Positions 37,287 through 44,859 of a stretch of DNA of 64,000 nt are shown one piece after another. How positions within the stretch are numbered: position 1 is the first letter of the stretch; every line of letters starts with the position of its first letter. This DNA comes from Oceanobacillus salinisoli (lineage in GTDB: Bacteria > Bacillota > Bacilli > Bacillales > Amphibacillaceae): contig NZ_WOFB01000002.1 in assembly GCF_009733865.1 (NCBI RefSeq), positions 338,443 to 402,442 of the forward strand, given 5' to 3'. The notes beneath the pieces were generated by a model. That model saw nothing but the letters and a program-made list of their open reading frames with translations, was not told the origin of the DNA and did not search any database. Made by a program: the position numbers and the translations under genes.

Positions 37287-38051
37287 GTGGAAAGAAGTTA
37301 TAAGGTTTATTCAGATGAAGATATTTACATGGAATATTCGGTTATAGGAGAAGGGAAACCTATATTTGTCTTACACGGAGGTCATTCCAATTGTAAGGAA
37401 GAATTTGGGTATAAGGCATTAATAGAGAATGGTTACTCTATCATTACTCCTTCCAGACCAGGGTACGGTAGAACTTCTAAAGAGATTGGCGCAAGCTTAG
37501 AAACGGCTTCTACGTATTATGCTAAATTGCTAAGCGATTTAAAAATTGATAAGGTTCACGTCATTGCTATTTCGGCAGGTGGTCCAAGTGGAATCTTTTT
37601 TGCATCCAAATATCCCGATCTTGTGTCTACCCTTACCTTGCAATCGGCAGTTACTAAACAATGGTTGACAACAAAGGATAAAGAATACAAGGCTGCAAAA
37701 ATCCTATTTCATCCAAAAACAGAAAAATATACTTGGAATTTAATTTCGTTTATGAATAATCGACAGAGGTCAGGCGAGGGTTTCTTTATCGATTTGGATC
37801 AAGTAAACACATTATTAACGAAGGATTTAGAACGTATTACATGCCCAACTTTCATTATGCACAGTAAACATGATGGGTCGGTACCATTAGAGCATGCTCA
37901 ACATGCTCATGAAAATATTCCTTCTTCTGAACTTTGTCTGTTGGATGCTTGGGGACATTTAATCTGGCTTGGAGAATCAGCTGATGTAACCGATGAAAAA
38001 TTAATAGATTTTCTTGAGAGAAGTAAAGTAGGGGAGAGGTACTTCACATAA
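37287..38051 (+). CDS. Alpha/beta hydrolase
   Basis: A 254-residue hydrolase of the alpha/beta fold. The oxyanion region is LHGGHS near 29-34, the nucleophile elbow AISAGG near 98-103, the acid is in SKHDGSVP near 200-207, and the catalytic histidine in GHLIWLG near 229-235. The start is GTG at 37287 with AAGGGG 8 nt upstream; an earlier GTG at 37269 precedes the site. No operon partner. Ester or lactone substrate unknown. Confidence 0.85.
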   Translation: MERSYKVYSDEDIYMEYSVIGEGKPIFVLHGGHSNCKEEFGYKALIENGYSIITPSRPGYGRTSKEIGASLETASTYYAKLLSDLKIDKVHVIAISAGGPSGIFFASKYPDLVSTLTLQSAVTKQWLTTKDKEYKAAKILFHPKTEKYTWNLISFMNNRQRSGEGFFIDLDQVNTLLTKDLERITCPTFIMHSKHDGSVPLEHAQHAHENIPSSELCLLDAWGHLIWLGESADVTDEKLIDFLERSKVGERYFT

Positions 38052-38414
38052 ACATGAATGGAAGCAAAGAAACCTAACCGATGTTTCCATTAGATTATGA
38101 AGCGAGAGCGATCCTTGTACTTCTATTCACTCTGATCCTCATTGACAAGTCGTTTAGTAAAAATTAAAATATGATTAAATAGTAAAAAAATACTAGTTTT
38201 TTTGGCCTCTATAAATTTATTATTCTTTAGCAGGCAGTTAATACAAATTGACTGTATGAAAAAGGACCTACGAATTAATTGGGTTAGATTTGTATTGGTA
38301 CCTTTCATACTGATATCAGTACTAGTAGGTGGTTTTTAAGTTCTCTATTAATTTAGAAAAAATACTGATAAAAACAACGGAAGTTCTTCAAAAAATATAA
38401 ATTTTGTTGAAGGG
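38052..38414. other. Intergenic stretch
   Basis: No supported gene. It contains a 14-bp palindrome TACTGATATCAGTA (38308-38321), a possible operator. Confidence 0.4.
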
Positions 38415-38473
38415 AAACCGGTATTATTCAAACTAAGAATGCTCTCCATTCTTAGTTTGAATAATACCGGTTT
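38415..38473 (+). terminator. 27-bp perfect hairpin with U-run
   Basis: Arms 38415-38441 and 38447-38473 are perfectly complementary (27 bp) with a 5-nt loop CTCTC, followed by TTTTTT overlapping the stem end. It could terminate a transcript from upstream, but no gene lies directly before it. The length and perfection are unusual for a terminator. Confidence 0.6.
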
Positions 38474-38607
38474 TTTATACTTTACTGGAAGAAAGAAAAG
38501 CGGAAATCTTAGGGACCAAAATTTGTCATATTTTAAAGGGATATGAGGAATGGAGAATTCGTCTTCTTTCACTTATAAATAATTGATTGCTGAAAAAGGG
38601 GAATGTT

Positions 38608-38769
38608 ATGCATCTTGATAACGAGGAATTATTGGTATTATTAAAAGAAATTAACAAGTTGATGATGGAATATGAGAAATGCGATGATCCTGAAATAAAA
38701 CTGCAAATCAAGTCGGATTTGTTCCATATTATTAAAGTGATATATCTGTACGCAAATGACGTGAATTAG
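38608..38769 (+). CDS. Small helical protein, 53 residues
   Basis: ATG at 38608 with AAAGGGG 6 nt upstream. The product (MHLDNEELLVLLKEINKLM, then a second helix LFHIIKVIYLYANDVN) looks like a two-helix protein. It is not clearly Spo0E-like. Repeat A4 starts right behind the stop. Family not recognised. Confidence 0.5.
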   Translation: MHLDNEELLVLLKEINKLMMEYEKCDDPEIKLQIKSDLFHIIKVIYLYANDVN

Positions 38770-38770
38770 G

Positions 38771-38820
38771 CTTTTATCACGTGATTGACTGGCTGTAAAC
38801 CCACTTAAATGAAGGTTCAT
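38771..38820 (+). repeat. Partial copy A4 of repeat family A
   Basis: TTTTATCACGTGATTGACTG, GCTGTAAACCCACTTAA and GAAGGTTCATTT: the start and end of the family without the two hairpins, as if the middle had been deleted. Confidence 0.6.
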
Positions 38821-39015
38821 TTTTCTATCGGCGCCCTATTTAATAAAGCGTTGGTCATTTAGGGTTTTTCGGTAATATAAAAAGTAACAGTCCTCGTTGT
38901 TGGAAAAAAAGGACAAGTACCTTTTGAAAAGAACCTTCCCTATACTTCCTTCTCGAGTATAGTTTTAGATGATGAATGCATCCTAAGGGTAGTCAGATTG
39001 GAAGGAGGTAAGGAG

Positions 39016-39156
39016 ATGGATAGATGGAAAAAGAATAATAAGCTATCTCACTCGGAAATTACTAATAATGCAGAAGACACGGAATTTAGTGTAGAATTTA
39101 CTCAGAAAAATAAGAATTACAAAAACGAATTAAATAAGAAAAATAAAAATGGATAA
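39016..39156 (+). CDS. Small hydrophilic protein, 46 residues
   Basis: ATG at 39016 with GGAGG 8 nt upstream. The product starts MDRWKKNNKLSHSEITNN, is rich in Asn and Lys, and ends NKKNKNG. It overlaps a terminator at its end, as a real small gene would. It is of the type often seen among spore-associated proteins; no family is recognised. Confidence 0.5.
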   Translation: MDRWKKNNKLSHSEITNNAEDTEFSVEFTQKNKNYKNELNKKNKNG

Positions 39157-39177
39157 CCATCGTTTCTGGTTATCCAT
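39149..39177. terminator. Bidirectional terminator
   Basis: ATGGATAACC (39149-39158) and GGTTATCCAT (39168-39177), flanked by A-rich sequence on the left and T-rich on the right. It serves the small gene and the convergent TerC gene. Confidence 0.75.
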
Positions 39178-39184
39178 TTCATAC

Positions 39185-39844
39185 TTAAGTAGTACGTTGG
39201 TTCCTTTTTCGTTTAAGTCCCCCAATAATCAAGGATATAAGTGTAATGCTCGTCAAGAATGCCAAATTGGAAAAGCCTACTGCATCCAATAAATGCTGAA
39301 TTTGTTTTTCTTTTAAAATCATTTCGCCACCCGTCCAAGCGAGAAGTGCTGCACCAAAAAAGATGATAATGGGAAATTTTTGAATCAGTTTTAAAATGAA
39401 TTCACTTGCAGTCATAATAATCGGAATACTAAGGAGAATTCCTGCTATGATAAGCAGCAGATTACTCTCCGCAATAGCTGCAATCGCTAGTACATTATCC
39501 AAACTCATGATAACGTCTGCAAAAATGATAATAGATATAGCCTCTTGCAATGATTCTCCGCTCTTTATATGATCTGCCTCATGGTTATCAACTAGTAATT
39601 TGTAGGAAATAAATAGAAGCAGTATGCCTCCTATTAATTGAATAAATGGCATTTTTAATAGGTTAATCATAAGAAACACAAATAGAATTCTTAATGCGAC
39701 AGCCCCTATCGTTCCCCATTGAATTGCCTTTCTTTGTAGATTTTTGGGCAGATTCCTACTTGCCATGGCAATGACGAGGGCATTATCACCGCTTAATAGG
39801 ATATTAATTAATAGAATTTCTAATACTGGCTCAATTAATCCCAT
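39185..39844 (-). CDS. TerC-family membrane protein (YjbE-like)
   Basis: A 219-residue membrane protein with about seven segments. The family acid motifs are present: LSGDNALVIA near 17-26 and SLDNVLAIAA near 113-122. TerC/YjbE/YkoY proteins are linked to manganese export and metalation of secreted proteins. AGGAGG precedes the ATG. I looked for a yybP-ykoY manganese riboswitch in the leader and could not identify one; instead there is a tandem 18-bp repeat. Confidence 0.85.
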   Translation of the reverse strand: MGLIEPVLEILLINILLSGDNALVIAMASRNLPKNLQRKAIQWGTIGAVALRILFVFLMINLLKMPFIQLIGGILLLFISYKLLVDNHEADHIKSGESLQEAISIIIFADVIMSLDNVLAIAAIAESNLLLIIAGILLSIPIIMTASEFILKLIQKFPIIIFFGAALLAWTGGEMILKEKQIQHLLDAVGFSNLAFLTSITLISLIIGGLKRKRNQRTT

Positions 39845-39960
39845 TGATTGCCTCCTAGATTTTATGTATGTATGCGGGTAAGCTGTTAGTGAAGGGTTAT
39901 TTTCAAAGGCTCGGGTATTTAAGAAAGCTTGTCCAATAACTAACCTTCTTTTTTTAGCCA

Positions 39961-39996
39961 GCCACTTATCCCTTACTAGCCACTTATCCCTTACTA
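39961..39996. repeat. Perfect tandem duplication, 2 x 18 bp
   Basis: GCCACTTATCCCTTACTA occurs twice head to tail. It lies about 120 bp upstream of the terC start. A third partial copy does not follow. Confidence 0.8.
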
Positions 39997-40044
39997 ATGA
40001 TATGTAAATAGGAAAGCTGAAAGAACAATTTTTTCTTTTTAGTA

Positions 40045-40488
40045 GATAAGAAAGTATAAATTTTTTGCATCGATGTCTAGCTCCAGCACCCAGCGACTAG
40101 CGAGACTTCCCTCATCTCCGTACGATAAAGAAGACTTGCCGATTGGTGAAACCAGAGGCTTAGTCGCACTTATACCCTTGCGGTGAAAGTCAACATCGAC
40201 TCAGGTTTTTAGGAAGGCCGACTAAAAGCGGGCCAGCGCTCAGGCGTCGGCATACCCCTATGAAGGGGCATGTTTCCTTTTCGCTCTTCAAGCATAAGAT
40301 TCACTAAGATTTTTACATTCGTAAAAATCAAGATCATCTAATCTCCTGCGGGGACTGTTCGGTTAAAACCGCCGCTTTGCGCGGCAACACCGAACCACCT
40401 GGCATGGCCAGGCGTAAAAGGTTTTCGGTGGGACGAGTAATCGCAGTCCCAGTCCGTACGTCGCTAAACGGGCGCTTGCGCTTTTCTT
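40045..40488 (+). repeat. Large dispersed repeat family B, copy B3
   Basis: The longest copy (444 bp). It contains the approximately 62-nt hairpin module (about 40281-40343, GATTTTTAC-ATTC-GTAAAAATC at 40308-40329) and a further 36-nt module at 40415-40450 that is absent from B1 and B2 but resembles 33191-33224. It ends GGGCGCTTGCGCTTTTCTT. Confidence 0.85.
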
Positions 40489-40612
40489 AGGGTCTTGTAA
40501 TGGTTTGGAATTTCATAACAATTCTATTTTTAGAAAAAGAAAGGGATTTCATGCCTAAGGTGGAATAAGTATATTAATAGTAAATTACAAATAAAAAATT
40601 AGGAGAGAGAAT

Positions 40613-41242
40613 ATGCCTGTAATCCCCAGACCAGCATCAACAGTCGTGTTAATGGATAAATTATTAAGAGTTTATTTGACCAAACGACCTGCAACGATGA
40701 AATTTATGGGAGGATTTCATGTTTTTCCAGGAGGAGCTATGGAAGAATCGGATTATGTTATTAATAAGAAGTGTGTCATAACGGATTCAAGGGAAAGTTC
40801 TTTAAGTATAGCGTACTACATAACTGCAGCCAGAGAATTATTTGAGGAAGCAGGTATTTTATTAGGAAATTGGAGGGATGGTTCTCCGGTTCGTTTGTCT
40901 AAGGAGAAAGAATTGAAATATCGGAGCCAGCTTCAAAAAGGAGAGGTATCTCTAAGTGAGGTGCTGGAAAGGGAGGAGGTATACTTCGATTGCCACTATT
41001 TGACTTACTTAGGTCAAATGATTACACCGAAGCAAAGTCCTATAAGGTTTGATACTCGTTTTTTTCTAGCTGAACTTCCTGATGGACAGGAACCAGATCC
41101 AGATGAAAAGGAAGTGGATGGGGCATTTTGGGTTCTACCGGAAGAAGCACTTACCTTGTTTAAAAATAAAAAAATAAAACTTGCACCACCAACCATCCTT
41201 ACGCTTAAAAATATGATTAATTATAAAAATGGCGGTGCATGA
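40613..41242 (+). CDS. Nudix hydrolase (NUDT7/8/19-like)
   Basis: A 209-residue Nudix protein. The Nudix box is interrupted: FPGGAMEES is followed by about 27 residues before AARELFEEAG. This split pattern is characteristic of the peroxisomal/CoA-type NUDT19 group. The catalytic REx2EE is intact. Possible substrate is a CoA or nucleotide diphosphate. GGAGAG precedes the ATG. Confidence 0.82.
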   Translation: MPVIPRPASTVVLMDKLLRVYLTKRPATMKFMGGFHVFPGGAMEESDYVINKKCVITDSRESSLSIAYYITAARELFEEAGILLGNWRDGSPVRLSKEKELKYRSQLQKGEVSLSEVLEREEVYFDCHYLTYLGQMITPKQSPIRFDTRFFLAELPDGQEPDPDEKEVDGAFWVLPEEALTLFKNKKIKLAPPTILTLKNMINYKNGGA

Positions 41243-41266
41243 AAGAGGTCTGTATCGTAAAAGGAA

Positions 41267-42112
41267 TTACTGAATCTTCTCAGGAACAATAGAGTATTTT
41301 GAATTCTTTCTTACAGCAACATCTTCTTTTATTAATTTTATCAAATGAGCTTCCGTTGTTCGTATGGCAACTTTAAAAACACTAGGATGAATGGAGTCTT
41401 TATAAATCATTTCGGTCAGTTCTGCTGAAGTTAATTGGTTATGTGATTCCAGCAAAGATTTGATTTGGTTTTCCCGGTAAAGTCTTCGGTTGATAACAAA
41501 GTCAATTTGCTCATAGGGATTATGTACCCAATTACCGTGACCTGGGCCGATTTTGGATAACTTCAGCTCTTTAAGACGTCTGAGGGTTTGCAAATAGTCT
41601 TTCATATCACCGTCTGGGGCTCCAACCCAAGTCGTTCCTCCTGTGACAATGTTATCCCCTGCAATTAATATTTCAAGTGAAGGGATATACAGATTTAGTT
41701 GCCCAGCTGTATGACCGGGTCCGTGAATAATCACGATTTCTTCATTACCAACTTTTAGCAAATCTCCGTCATTTAACAAGGATATTTCTTCCCACGGTGA
41801 TATCGCTGAAATGACATCCTCTTTTTCTTTCAAATGACAATAGACAGTAGGTAACCAATGGATCAATTTTCGTACTCCCGGAGCATGATCTGGATGGGAA
41901 TGTGTAAGGATGATTCGTTTAGGTAATGCAAGTTTATGCTTTGAAATTTCCCATTCAAGCAGTGTTTTTGTCTCCTCAATATCATAACCTGCATCTACTA
42001 ATATACAATCGTGATCATTCCCTATGAGGTAGCAGTTCGTTGTTGTGTGAGGCAATAAAGTTGGAGTAGGTATAGGAACACGTATTACTTTCAATCCCTT
42101 CTTTTTCAACAT
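41267..42112 (-). CDS. MBL-fold metallo-hydrolase
   Basis: A 281-residue metallo-beta-lactamase-fold protein. The metal motif THSHPDHAPG is near 78-87, further ligands in GPGHTAGQL and AGDNIV, and GPGHG near 196-200. A C-terminal winged-helix-like part follows, as in LACTB2-type hydrolases. The ATG at 42112 with AAGGG is chosen over an earlier in-frame ATG at 42145. It is convergent with the Nudix gene (24-bp gap). Confidence 0.85.
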   Translation of the reverse strand: MLKKKGLKVIRVPIPTPTLLPHTTTNCYLIGNDHDCILVDAGYDIEETKTLLEWEISKHKLALPKRIILTHSHPDHAPGVRKLIHWLPTVYCHLKEKEDVISAISPWEEISLLNDGDLLKVGNEEIVIIHGPGHTAGQLNLYIPSLEILIAGDNIVTGGTTWVGAPDGDMKDYLQTLRRLKELKLSKIGPGHGNWVHNPYEQIDFVINRRLYRENQIKSLLESHNQLTSAELTEMIYKDSIHPSVFKVAIRTTEAHLIKLIKEDVAVRKNSKYSIVPEKIQ

Positions 42113-42368
42113 AATTATCGTCCCTTCTATCCAGTATATGTACACATAATTGGAAGCGAACTCTCCTTCTATAAGTATAATATGTTCAAGGGTAAATATT
42201 AAGATTTTTTTAAAAATTATATAACAAAATCTCTTGAGTATGTGTATTTATTGTTTCAAAGTAATTGTAGTGCCAGTAAATTAGACTTACGACTTGAGTC
42301 AAATGACGTTTCAAAAAAAATTTGGAGCAATATATTAATAATAAATAGAGGGAAAGGAGGGATTTGTC

Positions 42369-42662
42369 ATGGCAAAAAAGCGAAGAAGAAGAAATTTTGA
42401 TGACGATAATCAACAGTTTTCTGTTTCAGATGCAGAAGCGGATGCAAAATCGAAAGTAAACTTCGACAGTGACATTGAATTAGATAACGACAATGACAAT
42501 GATAACGAAAATGATTTGAGAAATAAGAATCGAAACACCAATATTGCCAGAGTAATCGATAGTGGTAATTCCAAGGTAGACGTTAAAGTAGACTCCGAAA
42601 CTAGGGCGAGAGTACGTTCTCGTTCAGATGCGGATCAAGATCAGGAACTTGAATTTGATTAA
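42369..42662 (+). CDS. Acidic Asp/Asn-rich protein with SGNSxVDVKVD motif
   Basis: A 97-residue, fully hydrophilic protein: basic start (MAKKRRRRNF), a DNDNDNDNEND low-complexity tract near 39-50, then SGNSKVDVKVDSET near 66-79. The same SGNSxVDVKVD motif occurs in the next gene. AAAGGAGGG stands before the start. The composition suggests a spore-coat or exosporium component, but I do not recognise the family. Confidence 0.6.
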   Translation: MAKKRRRRNFDDDNQQFSVSDAEADAKSKVNFDSDIELDNDNDNDNENDLRNKNRNTNIARVIDSGNSKVDVKVDSETRARVRSRSDADQDQELEFD

Positions 42663-42668
42663 TTAAAT

Positions 42669-42707
42669 TTATGTCAAAGTAGGATGAAATGTCCTACTTT
42701 GACATAA
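42669..42707 (+). terminator. 16-bp perfect hairpin between the two SGNS genes
   Basis: Arms 42669-42684 and 42692-42707 are perfectly complementary with a 7-nt loop. There is no U-run, so it may act as a processing or attenuation structure rather than a full terminator. Confidence 0.6.
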
Positions 42708-42728
42708 TTAATTGAATGGGGGTAGGTT

Positions 42729-43037
42729 ATGAAAAGGCCAGTTAAACATCTGTATCCTGTAAAAAATGATCAAAACATATTACCCGTTGAATCCAATGAT
42801 ACTAAATCTATTATTCGTGAAAGTGGAAACTCGGATGTTGACGTTAAAGTAGATGTTGATACTACACCGATTGCCTATGCGATGCTCTGTTCTCTTTTGG
42901 CAACCAAACAAATAAGTAGCAGAGAGTTTGAGGAAGCTGTACGGAAATTTGATGAGTTAATGGTTCGAAATCAAGAGGATAAGTATGGTTCTATTGAAAA
43001 GCAGTATCATGAGAGAAAGCCAAGGAGAAGGTTTTGA
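42729..43037 (+). CDS. Second SGNSxVDVKVD protein
   Basis: A 102-residue protein. ESGNSDVDVKVDVDTTPIAY at about 37-56 matches the motif of the preceding gene; the rest is helical (SREFEEAVRKFDELM) with a basic end (ERKPRRRF). Ribosome site GGGGGTAGG. Tandem position and shared motif suggest a common origin or interaction. Family unknown. Confidence 0.6.
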   Translation: MKRPVKHLYPVKNDQNILPVESNDTKSIIRESGNSDVDVKVDVDTTPIAYAMLCSLLATKQISSREFEEAVRKFDELMVRNQEDKYGSIEKQYHERKPRRRF

Positions 43038-43088
43038 TTTCTTCATCCCTTCTCCTTCATTATGGTTACTAAAAATTTAAGATAAATT

Positions 43089-43124
43089 AAGACCGTTATT
43101 TCCAAATAAGGAATGACGTCTTTA
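43089..43124. terminator. Imperfect hairpin between convergent small genes
   Basis: AAGACCGTTATTTCC pairs with GGAATGACGTCTT with small bulges, followed by T-rich sequence. It lies between two convergent genes. Confidence 0.5.
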
Positions 43125-43274
43125 TTATTGTGGTCGCTTTGTTGCTATGTGATCGCCATTTTCTATTTCTTCCAGTGTTTTTCGTACGTTTTCAGGTATA
43201 TAACTACCAGAAATTTTATATGCTCTCACTATCTTGTTTGTTGTATAAGGTTTTTTTCTTTCGCTTTTTGACAT
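43125..43274 (-). CDS. Small basic protein, 49 residues
   Basis: ATG at 43274 with AGGAGG upstream. The product starts MSKSERKKPYTTNKIVRAYK and contains YIPENVRKTLEEIE. A strong ribosome site and a terminator support it. Function unknown. Confidence 0.55.
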   Translation of the reverse strand: MSKSERKKPYTTNKIVRAYKISGSYIPENVRKTLEEIENGDHIATKRPQ

Positions 43275-43380
43275 AAAGCTTTCCTCCTACTTTTTCATCA
43301 TGGTCTTATCCATCCTATTTTTTACGCTTCTATATAAACTATCCATTCTAAATTCGATAATCCTTGTATGATGAAAATCA

Positions 43381-43794
43381 TTAGTTAGTAAAAACAAAAA
43401 ATCTTTGGCCAAAATAATTGGAAAGGGTGTAAAGGGCGGTACCTAGTAAAACAGAAAGATGGTCAACAGTTATAATTTTTACAAGTCCTTCGGGAATCAC
43501 CAATTGCAAAGTAACTAAAAAGCTAATCGAATAGGATAGGAGATAACAGCCTAATATCACAGCTGTAAATCTAAGCACTCCGGTAAGATTGCTTACTTTA
43601 CTATTAAAGGTATATGACCGGTTTAGAATATAACTAATTACCGCACCAATTGAAATTCCTGTACATGTAGAAGACCAATAAGACCAGCCAAAAAGGTTTA
43701 ATAGAATAAACATAATCGATAATCCGACAAATGTGTTAATCATGCCAACAAGTAAAAACCTTATAAATGAGTGCGTTTGTCTTAGGTTAATCAA
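43381..43794 (-). CDS. GtrA-family membrane protein
   Basis: A 137-residue, four-helix membrane protein. The GtrA pattern RFLLVGMINTFVGLSIMF near 12-29 and a C-terminal RFFVF are present. GtrA proteins are thought to flip undecaprenyl-phosphate sugars. The start is TTG with GGAAGG upstream. It is the last of three cotranscribed glycosylation genes (19-bp gap). Confidence 0.88.
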   Translation of the reverse strand: MINLRQTHSFIRFLLVGMINTFVGLSIMFILLNLFGWSYWSSTCTGISIGAVISYILNRSYTFNSKVSNLTGVLRFTAVILGCYLLSYSISFLVTLQLVIPEGLVKIITVDHLSVLLGTALYTLSNYFGQRFFVFTN

Positions 43795-43813
43795 GAATAT
43801 CCTTCCTCTATGT

Positions 43814-44824
43814 CTATTTGTCCAAATTATCGTTTTTATCTACATGAAAAGATTTGGTGGATTGTTCAGGGGCTAAGTTAAATGTGTCAATATCAATGCA
43901 GTATTTTGGACGCCGTTTTGTTTCCATATAGATTTTTCCGACATATTCCCCGACCAAACCTAATCCAATTAGTTGCAGACCACCAAATAACCAAAGGGAA
44001 GTAATTAATGAAGTCCATCCTGTATGTGTATTCCCTAAGAATTTTAAGGATAAAAAATAGATTCCGAAAACCAAACTTCCGATAAAAGATAAACAGCCTA
44101 CTAAAAGGACCAACCGAATCGGAAAGATGGAAAAGGAAGTAATACCATCTAGCGCAAAGGCTAGCATTTTTTTTAGTGGATATTTTGTTTCACCGGCAAC
44201 TCTCTCCATACGGTCATAAAATACAGAAGTGGAGCGAAAACCAATGAGTGGAACAATCCCCCGCAAAAACATATTGGCTTCTTCATACCTTTCCAGTTCT
44301 TCTACTGCCCTTCGGCTCATTAACCGATAATCGGCATGATTATAAATAAGGTCAACGCCCATTTTTTTCATGAACTTATAAAACCCCTCGGCTGTAGCAC
44401 GTTTAAAAAAATTATCTGTGTCCCGATTTTGTCTGACTCCATACACCACTTCATAACCAGCCTTAAATTTTTCAATAAAGTTCCAAATTATTCCAATATC
44501 ATCTTGTAGATCAGCGTCTATACTTACCACACAATCGGATACTTCTTTTGCGGCGGATAAACCTGCTAACAGCGCATTTTGGTGTCCGACATTTCGGGAC
44601 AATTTTATGCCTCCGATGTGCTCTTTTTTGATGCACTCTCTATAAATAATCTCCCATGTTTTATCCCGACTGCCATCGTCAACAAAGAGAACCCTGCTTT
44701 TCATCGAAATTTCTTTTTCTCCTATCATTTCTGTTAACAGTCGTTTTAGTTGTGAAATGGTCTCTGGTAGTACTTCTTCTTCGTTATAGCATGGTACGAC
44801 AATCGTAAGCACTGGTTCACTCAT
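43814..44824 (-). CDS. Glycosyltransferase family 2 (GtrB/YkoT-like)
   Basis: A 336-residue enzyme: N-terminal GT-A domain with VPCYNEEEVLPET near 10-22, FVDDGSRDKTW near 48-58 and SIDADLQDD near 99-107, plus two C-terminal membrane segments (about 235-300). Such enzymes load a sugar onto undecaprenyl phosphate. Together with GtrA and the YkoS-like gene it forms a three-component surface-polymer glycosylation system. Confidence 0.9.
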   Translation of the reverse strand: MSEPVLTIVVPCYNEEEVLPETISQLKRLLTEMIGEKEISMKSRVLFVDDGSRDKTWEIIYRECIKKEHIGGIKLSRNVGHQNALLAGLSAAKEVSDCVVSIDADLQDDIGIIWNFIEKFKAGYEVVYGVRQNRDTDNFFKRATAEGFYKFMKKMGVDLIYNHADYRLMSRRAVEELERYEEANMFLRGIVPLIGFRSTSVFYDRMERVAGETKYPLKKMLAFALDGITSFSIFPIRLVLLVGCLSFIGSLVFGIYFLSLKFLGNTHTGWTSLITSLWLFGGLQLIGLGLVGEYVGKIYMETKRRPKYCIDIDTFNLAPEQSTKSFHVDKNDNLDK

Positions 44825-44859
44825 TGCTGTTCCTCCTTGTTGTTACTTGTCCAGCTGCA

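Noticed and set aside
38123..38308. 61-codon minus-strand ORF
   Set aside because: AT-rich, no ribosome site, no recognisable protein features.
39845..40044. yybP-ykoY manganese riboswitch in front of terC
   Set aside because: Expected because TerC genes often have one, but I could not find its conserved core; only a tandem repeat is present.
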